DNA from: JBBDIP01 sp050260675
Lineage (GTDB): Bacteria; Bacillota; Sulfobacillia; Fermentithermobacillales; Fermentithermobacillaceae
Reading direction: 5' to 3'
Length of the DNA: 64,000 bases
Assembly: GCA_050260675.1 (NCBI GenBank)
Contig: JBLNCN010000005.1
Span: 558,001 to 622,000 of the forward strand
Shown here piece by piece: positions 37,801 to 44,043 of this stretch. The first letter of the stretch is position 1. Every line of letters starts with the position of its first letter. Made by a program: the position numbers and the translations under genes. The notes under the pieces were generated by a model. The model worked only from the letters and a program-made list of their open reading frames with translations. It made no database searches and had not been told where the DNA came from.

Positions 37801-37957
37801 CCTGCATCGGCAGTCGTGACGTCCGCGTTGTTGGGCGAGACCACGGTGTTCCAACGCCGGCGGCATTGGCTGAATCTGCGCCGATAAGCCCCACGAGCAC
37901 CATCGCAACTCCGAGCACGCACGCTGCGAGGATACGGGCCACTCTCTTTGTTTCCAC
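31880..37957 (-). CDS. Giant secreted beta-helix protein with SLH anchor
   Basis: A 2,025-residue cell-surface protein. GTG 37957 is preferred because AGGAGG lies 8 nt upstream; it gives a signal peptide KRVARILAACVLGVAMVLVGLIGADSANAAG. An N-terminal ~290-residue region is followed by five copies of a module starting IQ-(A/E)-A-(I/V)-D...G-T-(V/I)-x-V-x-P-G-T-Y (near residues 300, 590, 890, 1125 and 1425), each running into NosD-type parallel beta-helix repeats (NNxI, DNTxxG turns). A Gly/Pro-rich linker (about 1675-1700) leads to a ZU5-like beta domain (about 1700-1850), then three SLH domains (about 1850-2025) with ITREEF, VTRQQA and VTRAQA motifs. SLH domains usually bind pyruvylated cell-wall polymer. 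The beta-helix may bind or cut polysaccharide, but no catalytic set is evident. Confidence 0.9.
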   Translation of the reverse strand: METKRVARILAACVLGVAMVLVGLIGADSANAAGVGTPWSRPTTRTSRLPMQVNGLSAQSATIDILWFNASYGEGAQFYKSDDPINKSVEDAVYGEVTQTPIDNGLYYLAANCIDDTYAVGSGVAFSTGLTVDELERIAVLGDFSTHGTGVFNLWFDTSGDEDYFEFDDEGKMIGLGGDKYALCNEYPDDGEWGFVIDGDTRFSLIPGGGVYKLSDIAAGKVPGIPKGTKVAFWVGVEDSAADGKAPSLELWDVRVNPSIVEVDSALKSIKPDVAEGDLFHDLDGNLYVYGYDLFDIIQEGIDKVCASGVVVVYPGIYDEEITINKSLWLWGMFSDDDDRPVISPTGPLNTVITVAGDSVSALIDGFAIEGPFQVDSSENFLAGIFVRGGADCSISNNRILDVRDSEELSGVQRGIAVFVGRKAYNTTGSATIEDNLIQGYQKGGIVVDNAGSEATITDNTVRGHGQTAVTAQNGIQVSRGAQAIVTGNIVEGNWYTGPGWSASGILLFEAGDSEVTGNTLNANQVAVYTDNRASFPDVLNNTFGVDAQANEVNVAVDATLWPAPSEVWVSEAYSGLEEMSVVDELIVGYDAFATIQAAVDKVATNGTVNVAPGTYEEAQIRIQKSLALDGPNAGIAPTATRVEEAVIKGQVVLDGGSVTIDGFEFFDNQTGRDFIAVYLKGSGDYTVENCIFNRDTGKSSDELGTLGEKDRMIRAIHIGPASCSAVIQNNLFTGSATNVYRNSSWRSAIWSDGVGTADNVVIEDNTFDTNRTALNLDTKVDNIELTGNKFLNNGTHVALGGSLGGEYTISGNEFAYTESVFNLSGVQSSFRLDATDNLYCVNATDGDFKSPSNMTLDELFLLESSMYHKGKSSTKGFARVLDDKVFVTPTGGSIQQAVDVADTGDTIYVRGTITVTDPITISKANLVIKGEGPDNTVIETSGSDNVFVMSAQGATLQDLHIRKTDKGRQDLVYISKSGVKIIGNEFSGQWQQDEMGDVSRAMVIGGHLTGLEIKDNTIYGLRQPAYIDAETTGIISNNTVSGTRGWVVDEANVTFTDNKWGSGDSANYLDIAILAGTKPAYYSDILALSAANNGALIEDQRVSPAVLSSAWVDASASPAGDGTVLKPYTTIGAALGRVVSGGTVNVKPGTYVEHLVLSKPVTLKGPNFGINPNTATRGAEAIIGGDDQVGIIVSVQSPGVVIDGFTIKSNDAGFPVYTGGGEGVVVDGLTISNNIVETGVRAVTIERGSSNVSVLNNRLTGASYGMRVDGPSYVNLKINGNVIEGSLTNSVAFNGTSVIEGFEFKNNTLTGRSANIAADIRKATVTGNVFTATEGSYCLNINLHDDSVLSGNTFNGDSDTDGLRLWGTQYGLVPSSDTSIVGNTFNDCLRGITLSPGNRKIAIGSNTYSGVTTQVWNAAELNGLYYGIQEAINEASPGDTINMTVGDFAQNVTIPAGKNGLSLVGAGPSLTTISPASGNAVALMGNISATSKSRPLTGITVEGFTLHSVDGCAFIALSGTTDDDPYTADLTLRNIVVDGGQFGIVLNAVNGATLDNVQVKNITTQPAIGALEMTGVSNLVLRNSRFEGNALAIRLQKMAGYGSNADNAVSRTAFIGNTVAIENQDTTVSISAVQNYWNTGSMPPVSHIVGNVTYEPWYVSSVMTSQNLSNYEASGGGGGTGGGGEPTPPTPPEPPVIAGAVSQPVETTTGGTVALEDNSAKVEVPPEAVPENVTVTLGLVTEMEQPTTGMVMIGGKVYEITAETEDGELITEFERPLTLTFTFTEEELEESGTAAEDLMVFYWDARAQAWIALPTTVDPETGTVTAITDHFTVFALMAKPDMPALPDVKGHWSETHVLRLVSLGIVGGYEDGTFRPGAGITREEFAKMVVLAAGLEPVAEPELGFADDDEIQGWARGYVAAAVEAGIITGLPENRFGPRERVTRQQAATMIGRALGVEAGAAGTPTGFVDDGDIESWALAAVKLAVEKELVTGFPDNSFKPTDDVTRAQAASMLAKLTVVRLAD

Positions 37958-38027
37958 TTCGCTCTCCTCCTCTTGTTGCCCAGGCACTCATCATCCAGAG
38001 TGCCGATCAGGAGATCATCAACTTCCC

Positions 38028-38113
38028 AAAAAAACAAACAACCGACCGCACATAAAGCGGCCGGTTTCACCACTGGCTCTGAGCAAGGCACAGGTGACCA
38101 ATTATCCTTGCTC
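38028..38113 (-). promoter_or_regulatory. Structured leader with terminator just upstream of the SLH gene
   Basis: On the minus strand an 8-bp perfect stem (GAGCAAGG/CCTTGCTC, plus-strand arms 38081-38088 and 38106-38113) is followed by a 9-bp stem with one G-U pair (plus-strand arms 38041-38049 and 38057-38065) and a U-rich tail (A-run at 38028-38034). This is a classic intrinsic terminator about 70 nt before the SLH start codon and 310 nt past the previous gene, a position that fits an attenuator. I could not match the upstream part to a known riboswitch class. Confidence 0.55.
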
Positions 38114-38377
38114 TTCACTGCCTCCGCATTTAGGGGACACTACATCTTTCTCAACCCGTCCGTCAAGCCGAAGACCCATGAACAGACGCGAAACCTGACG
38201 TTGACGGTGATACCCGTATTCCACTCACTGGTGGAAAATCCTCCCGATCCATGAGATTGCGCATTAAGATAGGTCTGAAGCCTCATTTCCTCATCTAACT
38301 GCTCAGATGTCAAAAATCATCCCGATGTTGGTTGGTTCTTTTGCATCAGTGGGCATCAATTCTGGCTAAAGTTCTGG
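38114..38377. other. Upstream part of the SLH gene leader region
   Basis: No gene is seen. A TTGACA on the minus strand near 38310-38316 (complement) could be a -35 box, but no good -10 follows at normal spacing. A short hairpin CCACCAGTGAGTGG near 38219-38235 is present. Any regulatory RNA feeding the terminator would have to lie here. Confidence 0.35.
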
Positions 38378-38665
38378 CTAGCCTTTGCCCTCCACGCAGA
38401 AACAGCACAGCTTGGCTGCTGCCCTAAACCGGCGCTTCACCCAGTCATCGATGTCGCGCTGGTCGTTGGAACACACTTTGATGAAATCCTTGGTCCAGTA
38501 GCTCCCCCTCGCTGGCTCGCCGCTGATTGTCCAGCACGTTGCTCTGTGCAGTATGAGGTAGTTCTCAGATGGTTCGCGGGTTGTGTTGAGGATATAGCCG
38601 TCGGGGTTGTCTCTCCGCCAAGCGCGGAACTGGGCCTCCCGGTCTTTGAAGGTAATCGCAGCCAT
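38378..38665 (-). CDS. Small conserved protein, copy B
   Basis: A 95-residue paralogue of the protein at 28584-28874. ATG 38665 follows GGAAGTGGAAACC, the counterpart of the leader of copy A, so the longer frame to 38785 is ignored. It shares ITFKDREAQFRAWRRDNPDG, LNTTREPSENYLILHRATCWTISGEP and GSYWTKDFIKVCSNDQRDIDDWV; differences concentrate in the C-terminal tail, where this copy is Cys-rich (LCCFCVEGKG). Function is unknown and no named family is recognised. It lies upstream of the SLH gene on the same strand, 310 nt beyond the attenuator-like structure. Confidence 0.7.
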   Translation of the reverse strand: MAAITFKDREAQFRAWRRDNPDGYILNTTREPSENYLILHRATCWTISGEPARGSYWTKDFIKVCSNDQRDIDDWVKRRFRAAAKLCCFCVEGKG

Positions 38666-38830
38666 GGTTTCCACTTCCAGGCATACGTTGCCCAAGGAAG
38701 TGGGAAAGGATACCAGGGTCAGCGGAATCTCGCGGGCAGTCCCAAAGTCAGCTAATGAGGCCGTCAAGCCCAACCTGAGGACCACAACCCCGCCGCGGGC
38801 CTTTAGATTGTAGGCCAGAGCCGTAATATT

Positions 38831-38869
38831 GCCCTTCAGCCTAAGGGCTTGATAGCCCGACTACCGGGC
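38831..38869 (-). terminator. Two small hairpins after the aldolase gene
   Basis: GCCCG/CGGGC (38855-38859 with 38865-38869) overlaps the stop of the aldolase gene, and GCCCTT/AAGGGC (38831-38836 with 38843-38848) follows. Together they probably end the catabolic operon; the downstream T content is modest. Confidence 0.4.
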
Positions 38870-39529
38870 GCTCTTCCCCACCGCTTTTCTGAACGCCACG
38901 GCGTTCCTGGTAATGGATTGGTAGTCGCCCACGCTGATGGCCGCCTTGTCGACGAGCCGGCCGCCAAGCCCGAACGCGGTTGCGCCGGCTGCGAGGAACT
39001 GGCCGATATTGTCAAGGGTGATGCCTCCGGCCGGGATTGTCCGAAGCCCGGGGAACGGCCCCGCCATCTCGCGGATGAACTGCGGACCCAACACAGAGGC
39101 CGGGAACAGTTTGACCACGGGTGCGCCCAAGCGCACAGCGGTGAGCACCTCCGTCGGCGTAAAGCAGCCAGGGATAGAGAGAACCCCTCGCTCAATTGTG
39201 GCCTGGATGACCTCCGGGATGCAGCAGGGACTCACAATGAAAGACGCTCCGGCGTCGATGGCCTGCTCAGTCGACTGCCTGTCAAGCACCGTGCCCGCGC
39301 CGACCAAAGCGCGGTCCCCGATCTCGGCTGCCACCCGGCGCAAGCCTTCTATGGCTCCGGGCACTGTCATGGTTACTTCGATTATGTCGATGCCGCCCTC
39401 CAGGAGGGCTTGCGCAATGGGAGACAGCTCATCCGGCGAATCGCACCGGATAACTGCAACCAGTTTTCGCTCTGAGATCACGTCCAATACGGCAGAATCT
39501 GTTCTAGGCAATCTCCGCACACCTTTCAT
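38861..39529 (-). CDS. eda: KDPG/KHG-type aldolase
   Basis: Class I aldolase that splits 2-keto-3-deoxy-6-phosphogluconate or a related 2-keto-3-deoxy sugar acid into pyruvate and an aldehyde. The 222-residue (alpha/beta)8 protein has LVAVIRC (Arg28), IDIIEVTMTVPGAI (Glu51), LVGAGTVLD, FIVSPCCIPEVI and the Schiff-base lysine in PVVKLFPAS (Lys140), with PAGGITLDNIGQFLAAGA forming the phosphate site. It is the last gene of the long operon starting at the IclR gene. Its presence implies that the operon's substrate is turned into a 2-keto-3-deoxy acid or its phosphate, but the needed dehydratase is not in the window. The Shine-Dalgarno sequence is weak (GGCGGA). Confidence 0.9.
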   Translation of the reverse strand: MKGVRRLPRTDSAVLDVISERKLVAVIRCDSPDELSPIAQALLEGGIDIIEVTMTVPGAIEGLRRVAAEIGDRALVGAGTVLDRQSTEQAIDAGASFIVSPCCIPEVIQATIERGVLSIPGCFTPTEVLTAVRLGAPVVKLFPASVLGPQFIREMAGPFPGLRTIPAGGITLDNIGQFLAAGATAFGLGGRLVDKAAISVGDYQSITRNAVAFRKAVGKSAR

Positions 39530-39570
39530 CGTTTCCGCCTACGGGTTATTGGCCTCCCGCGGGTATCTTT

Positions 39571-40317
39571 CTATGTCACGACGCTGGGCGGGATCGCCAG
39601 CCGCCTGAAGTACTCCATCGCTAGTTCGATATGGCGATGGCCTCTGTTCAGTATAAACTCGTAGTGGGCAGGAAGCAGCACGTCAATCTTCTCTTCCAGC
39701 ACCCTTTGTACGCTGCGGTAGTACTCCATGGGACGGCAGTCCGGCACGACCTGGGTTGAGATCCTGCCCCCGCTGAAGATCATGTCTCCTGCTAGCAGGA
39801 CCTTTCTGCTCTGCTCCTCCACCATGAGACAGATGTGCCCGTCGCAGTGGCCTGGGGTGGCGATGACGCGCAGGCCCACATTCCCGACGTGGATGACCTC
39901 GTTGTCCTGGATTACCCGGTCGACCCTGCAAGCATGCAGCGTGTAGTCCTCAGGATAGTAACCGTGGCGTTTCGCCATGGCCATGATCTCACCCCCGTCG
40001 CCCGAGTACGTGAGCCGCTCTCTGGTCTCGGCGGTCCCGAGCACTTTGATCCATGGCATCTCTTTGACCCAGACCCAGGCTCCGCCGCCGTGGTCTCCGT
40101 GTCCGTGGGTCAAAATCAGGTAATGCACATCCTCGAGCCTGAAGCCGTGAGACTTAATCTGTTCCTTTATGAGGGGCACTCCCATGCCGGACCCCGCGTC
40201 GATGACTGCCAGCTCGCTTCCGCCATCGACCAGGTAGACGTTGCAGTCGTAGGGGTCCGTCATCTCAAAGCCCAGATGTCCGCTCCCAACCAAGTAGACG
40301 TGTTCTGTAAGTTTCAT
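39571..40317 (-). CDS. Metallo-beta-lactamase-fold hydrolase
   Basis: A 248-residue MBL-fold enzyme. The metal-binding motif is THGHGDHGGG (His71, His73, Asp75, His76); a further ligand His is in TPGHCDGHICLM near 155, Asp in LLAGDMIFSGG near 177, and a last His in LLPAHYEFI near 222. The fold supports hydrolysis of lactones, thioesters or phosphoesters. Its ATG overlaps the creatininase stop (ATGA), so they are translated together. In a sugar-acid operon a lactonase role, as for UlaG-like MBL enzymes, is plausible but unproven; it could equally be a detoxifying hydrolase. Confidence 0.82.
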   Translation of the reverse strand: MKLTEHVYLVGSGHLGFEMTDPYDCNVYLVDGGSELAVIDAGSGMGVPLIKEQIKSHGFRLEDVHYLILTHGHGDHGGGAWVWVKEMPWIKVLGTAETRERLTYSGDGGEIMAMAKRHGYYPEDYTLHACRVDRVIQDNEVIHVGNVGLRVIATPGHCDGHICLMVEEQSRKVLLAGDMIFSGGRISTQVVPDCRPMEYYRSVQRVLEEKIDVLLPAHYEFILNRGHRHIELAMEYFRRLAIPPSVVT

Positions 40318-41084
40318 CTTTTCACCCCTTCGCTAGCAGGCAGAGGAAGGCCCAACAGCCCCAGCTGGTACTTCACAACTTCCGTTGCCGACTGCACAAT
40401 CTCGGCCACTATGGCCTTACCCTTCTCCGGAGTGGCGGCAGTGGCATCGCCCAGTACGCCGGTCTTGGTGACTTCCGACCACCTGGTGGGAGTGAGGTCG
40501 AAGTCCGGCGGGTAGTCGGGATAGTCGCATACGGCTCTATCCATGTAGGCTGCCTGCGGCGCGCACTCCAGGATCTCCGATGTCTCAATCTCGCAAGCGT
40601 GGAGGTAGGTATGGTGGCTTCTCCTGGTGGTCAGCACGTGGTCCCTATCGGTAAAGCTGCCGCGCAAAAGGACGCCCTTGATGCCGGGAATTTCCTCATA
40701 TGCCTCGCGTATGGCCTGCTTGATGGCGGGCAGGTTCCCCAGGTGTCCGCAGTAGACAAACGCCACCTTGAACCCCTTGTCCCTGAAGCTCCTCAAAAGG
40801 TCCTTGATAACCGCGATGAGCGTGTAGATGGACACGGACAGAGTACCTGGGTAGTCGTACAGCGACCACACCTGACCGTACGGCATGGTGGGCATCAGGA
40901 TGGCTCCGGTCTCAGCCGCTACCCTCCGGCAGATCTCGGTGGATAGAAGGTTGTCGGTGTCCAGGGTGAGGTGAGGCCCGTGGGCCTCTACTGCGCCTAT
41001 CGGCAGGATGCAGGCCGGCATCCGTTCCACCGCGTCCTTGGCCTCGGGCCAGGTAAGTTTGGCCCATTCGGTGACAGTCTTCAT
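40314..41084 (-). CDS. Creatininase-family amidohydrolase
   Basis: A 256-residue member of the creatininase (creatinine amidohydrolase) superfamily. The metal-site region ILPIGAVEAHGPHLTLDTDN (Glu33, His38, Asp42) is intact; PTMPYGQVWSLYDYPGTLSVS and FVYCGHLGNLPAIKQAIREAYEEIPG (second metal and catalytic region, with CGHLGN in place of the common NGHGGN) follow. The family opens cyclic amides or acts on formamide-like bonds, and includes MftE and FAPy deformylase. That variety means the reaction cannot be named here. It sits between the phosphotriesterase-like and MBL genes; three hydrolases in a row suggests a substrate with several linkages or rings to open. Confidence 0.82.
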   Translation of the reverse strand: MKTVTEWAKLTWPEAKDAVERMPACILPIGAVEAHGPHLTLDTDNLLSTEICRRVAAETGAILMPTMPYGQVWSLYDYPGTLSVSIYTLIAVIKDLLRSFRDKGFKVAFVYCGHLGNLPAIKQAIREAYEEIPGIKGVLLRGSFTDRDHVLTTRRSHHTYLHACEIETSEILECAPQAAYMDRAVCDYPDYPPDFDLTPTRWSEVTKTGVLGDATAATPEKGKAIVAEIVQSATEVVKYQLGLLGLPLPASEGVKR

Positions 41085-41127
41085 ATGAGTCCCTCCATCC
41101 TACTGTTCTATCCCTACTGTCCTGGCG

Positions 41128-42075
41128 CTACTGTCCTATCTCCAGGAAGTCTCTTGGGTTGTTCACGAGCAGGTCTTCGACGACGGAATCCACCTTGGCC
41201 GCGGCCATGCCTTCCTCAAGGAGCTCGTCCCTAAGACGCGGGATGAACGACTTGAGGATATAGGTAAAGCCCGGTCCGCCGCCGTAGGACCGCAGGTAGC
41301 TGCGCCTGGCCATATCCCCGGAGATCAGGATCCGCTTGCCGTACCCGATCTTGATAAGGTACTTGATCAGATCGATCCTGACGGCCTCGGTGTGGTACTT
41401 AACCTTGCTTATCTGGTCGATCCCGATGAAGACGCCGCTTCGGAGGACCTGCCTCACATAGTAGGGATCCGGGTTCCGGTCCAGGTGGCCAATGCAGACC
41501 CGTTCGAGATCGACCTTCTCATCTCTCAGCAAAGTTAGCTGGTCCTGCGCCAGCGTCCCGATCTCGGTGTGGGTGTAGAGGGGCAATCCGGTCGCCTTTT
41601 GGACCTTGCACACCGCCCGGGCCGCCCTCTCCTCTGCCGGAGTCATGAAGTTGTAGCTCGTGCCGAACTTCAGTACTCCAGGTTTGTGCCCCGCTTCGTC
41701 CATCCCCGCGGTGGCCTCCTTGGAGATGAGATCAAAGAAGCCTTCCTCCGACAGCGCCTCGATCTCCGGGGTGAAGTACGCCCCTTTGTTGAAACCCGAG
41801 GTCGCAACCAGGTGCACCCCGGTCTTGGCGGCTATCTCGACCATGCCCGGTACGTTACGACCGTAATCGATAGCGGAGGCGTCTACGATGCAGCATCCCC
41901 CCGCCTCTTTGAAGTCCAGCACTTCGCGGATGCCGTTCGGGATGCTGTCCAGAATCAAGTCAGGCTCCCAAAGCCTGTAGTGTCTGGGCGGTTGGGACAC
42001 CGTATGCTCGTGAGCATATGTGATACCCAGGTCCTTGGACGGTACGTCCCCCAGGATCGTCCTAACGTACTTCAT
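41128..42075 (-). CDS. Phosphotriesterase-family metal hydrolase
   Basis: A 315-residue amidohydrolase-superfamily protein of the phosphotriesterase/PLL type. ATG 42075 follows GGGGGAG by 8 nt. Metal ligands appear as AHEHTV (His22, His24), a central Lys candidate in VLKFGTSYN near 148, THTEIG near 181, IGHLDRN near 209 and LISGDMARRSY near 264, in the usual order. Natural members mostly hydrolyse lactones, including sugar-phosphate lactones in Mycoplasma, rather than phosphotriesters. Placed directly after a ribose-type ABC importer and kinase, a sugar-lactone or sugar-phosphate-lactone role is the best inference. Confidence 0.85.
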   Translation of the reverse strand: MKYVRTILGDVPSKDLGITYAHEHTVSQPPRHYRLWEPDLILDSIPNGIREVLDFKEAGGCCIVDASAIDYGRNVPGMVEIAAKTGVHLVATSGFNKGAYFTPEIEALSEEGFFDLISKEATAGMDEAGHKPGVLKFGTSYNFMTPAEERAARAVCKVQKATGLPLYTHTEIGTLAQDQLTLLRDEKVDLERVCIGHLDRNPDPYYVRQVLRSGVFIGIDQISKVKYHTEAVRIDLIKYLIKIGYGKRILISGDMARRSYLRSYGGGPGFTYILKSFIPRLRDELLEEGMAAAKVDSVVEDLLVNNPRDFLEIGQ

Positions 42076-42151
42076 GTCTGCCACTCCCCCGGAATCCGAT
42101 GTATCGATGCTTGGTGATCCGCTAGCCCGCCGCACGCGCCGGTCAGGTAGG

Positions 42152-43093
42152 TCACTTGGCTCTACGCTGGTAGATGCTGACCATGACGATGATGACCAGC
42201 CCCTGCGAGATCATCTTGCCGGCGTCGCCGGTGTTGAGCCCGGTCAGGATTGCCTGGATGACGGTCATGATCAGAGCCCCGCCGAAGGAGCCGGCCATGG
42301 TCCCCTCGCCCCCGGAGAACGGGGTGCCGCCAATGACCGACGAGGCGATGGAGTTCAGCGTGTACGGCTCTCCGACCCCGGTCGAGGCCAACCCGATGTA
42401 GGCGGATATGAGGCACCCTGCAAGCACCGCGAACAGGCTGCCGACCGCGTAGACCCCGATTGTGGTGCGCTCGACAGAAAGGCCCGATAGGTGCGAGGCC
42501 TTAGGGTTGCCGCCCACCGCCATCATCTGCCTGCCGAACTTGCTGTTGTGGACCAGGAGGCTGAGGAGAACGGACGCGGCCGCCCAAATGACCACCGACC
42601 ATGGGACGATGCCTCCGATCCAGCCCTCCGCTATGACCCTGAACTCGGGCGCTATGCTGCCCGCCGGGGCGCCTCGGGTGTAGATGAGGTATCCGCCTTG
42701 TATGAGCAGCCCGGTTGCCAGTGTGGCCACGAAAGCGGGGATCTTCAGCTTGGCTACCGCGTACCCGTTGGTCACCCCGACCAGCAAGCCCAGGGCCGTC
42801 GCCAAGCCGACTGCGGGGAGTATCGTTCCAGGATCCCTGCCGGCGGCCATCACGGTGGAAAGTACGAGGTTACACAAGGTTATCTGGGCGCCGAACGACA
42901 GGTCTATGTTACCTGACATCAGGAGAAGAGTTTGACCGGCAGCTGCCACGCCCAGCGGCGCCGCCTGACGCATAAGGTCCATGAGGTGCCGAGCCGTCAA
43001 CGTACCGGGGGACACTATCCCCATCACAATAAGGGCAGCGGCAAGGAGTATGAAAACCCATAGGAAGTCAGGGATCCTTTTGCGGGTTGTCAT
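42152..43093 (-). CDS. ABC sugar importer permease (RbsC-like), second
   Basis: A 313-residue membrane permease of the ribose/xylose CUT2 type with about ten hydrophobic helices. Family segments include PLGVAAAGQTLLLMSGNIDLSFGAQITLCN, LLVGVTNGYAVAKLKIPAFVATLATG, GRQMMAVGGNPKASHLSGLSVERTTIGVYAVGSLFAVLAG and SSVIGGTPFSGGEGTMAGSFGGALIM (EAA-like region). Its ATG overlaps the stop of the other permease gene (ATGA). CUT2 importers usually have one or two such subunits with one double-ABC ATPase and one binding protein, as here. The paired, different permeases suggest a heterodimer. Confidence 0.9.
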   Translation of the reverse strand: MTTRKRIPDFLWVFILLAAALIVMGIVSPGTLTARHLMDLMRQAAPLGVAAAGQTLLLMSGNIDLSFGAQITLCNLVLSTVMAAGRDPGTILPAVGLATALGLLVGVTNGYAVAKLKIPAFVATLATGLLIQGGYLIYTRGAPAGSIAPEFRVIAEGWIGGIVPWSVVIWAAASVLLSLLVHNSKFGRQMMAVGGNPKASHLSGLSVERTTIGVYAVGSLFAVLAGCLISAYIGLASTGVGEPYTLNSIASSVIGGTPFSGGEGTMAGSFGGALIMTVIQAILTGLNTGDAGKMISQGLVIIVMVSIYQRRAK

Positions 43094-44043
43094 TTTGCCT
43101 TACCTCCCTGCCTGCGGACCTGGTAGAGCACGAGGGCTCCGCACAAGATGAGTCCTCTCAGGATGTACTGGTAATAGATGTACACGTCCAGGAGGTTCAG
43201 GAGGTTGGACATCATGGAGAGCAGTATGGCCCCGGCCAGCGAACCAACGGGCCCGCCGATGCCGCCGGAGATCGCGGTTCCGCCAACCAAGGTGGCTGCA
43301 ACTGAGTCCATCCCCATCGGAAGTCCGATCACCGGGTCTCCCGAATAGACCCTGGCCGCAAGCATCATGCCCGCGACGGACGCAAGGACGCCGCCCAACA
43401 TGTGGGCGCCTATCCGCGTCCTCACGACGTCGATGCCGCACTTGCGGGCGTTCTCCGCGTGCCCGCCGAGAGCGTATATCCCTCTTCCGAGTTTGGTGAA
43501 CGACAATACCCACCAGATGAAGCCGTACAAGAGCAAACACAGAATGAAACTAATCGGCAAGAACCCCAGCCTATGCCCCAACAGGTCGCCAAACGCCTCA
43601 TCCACGAGCCCGCCCGGGGTTTCCCGGAAACGCAGGGCCACGCCCTGCAAAATGGCCGAAGTCGACAGCGTCATGATGAGAGGAGGAAGGCGCAGATACG
43701 TCGTGCCTATCCCGTTCACCAACCCCGCCAGCAGGCCCATCGCCAGGCACAGCAGTATCCCCTCCACGAGGCTGATCTGGCGGCTCTGCCCGCCCGTGTA
43801 AGAGAGGATGACCGTTGCCATAGACACGTTAGCCCCCAGTGACAGATCCGGCCCGCCGCTCAGGATGCAGACGGTCTGTCCTAGGGCAGTCACCGCGAGC
43901 GGCGCTATGCGCCCCGCGACGTTGCCGAGGTTGCCCAGCGTGAGGAAAGTGGGCGAAAGTATCCCGGTCACAATCATTAAGAACAAAACCAAAAGGTATA
44001 TGGGAATGCCGCGCTTGGCGTGATAACGCAGTGAACCGATCAC
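43090..44043 (-). CDS. ABC sugar importer permease (RbsC-like), first
   Basis: A 317-residue CUT2-type permease with about ten hydrophobic helices. It shows IAPLAVTALGQTVCILSGGPDLSLGANVSMATVILS, GIGTTYLRLPPLIMTLSTSAILQG, GRGIYALGGHAENARKCGIDVVRTRIGAHMLGGVLASVAGM and ATLVGGTAISGGIGGPVGSLAGAILL. Start and stop each overlap the neighbouring genes by the ATGA pattern (ATPase upstream, second permease downstream), giving tightly coupled translation. With its partner it should form the channel for a monosaccharide or related polar compound. Confidence 0.9.
   Translation of the reverse strand: MIGSLRYHAKRGIPIYLLVLFLMIVTGILSPTFLTLGNLGNVAGRIAPLAVTALGQTVCILSGGPDLSLGANVSMATVILSYTGGQSRQISLVEGILLCLAMGLLAGLVNGIGTTYLRLPPLIMTLSTSAILQGVALRFRETPGGLVDEAFGDLLGHRLGFLPISFILCLLLYGFIWWVLSFTKLGRGIYALGGHAENARKCGIDVVRTRIGAHMLGGVLASVAGMMLAARVYSGDPVIGLPMGMDSVAATLVGGTAISGGIGGPVGSLAGAILLSMMSNLLNLLDVYIYYQYILRGLILCGALVLYQVRRQGGKAK

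Noticed and set aside
38305..38330. TTGACA -35 element upstream of the SLH gene
   Set aside because: No TATAAT-like sequence at 16-18 nt spacing, so a sigma-A promoter call is not justified.
38028..38377. Known riboswitch classes (c-di-GMP-I, ydaO/c-di-AMP, THF, Moco, fluoride) for the SLH leader
   Set aside because: I compared remembered consensus motifs with the leader and found no match; only the generic attenuator layout is supported.
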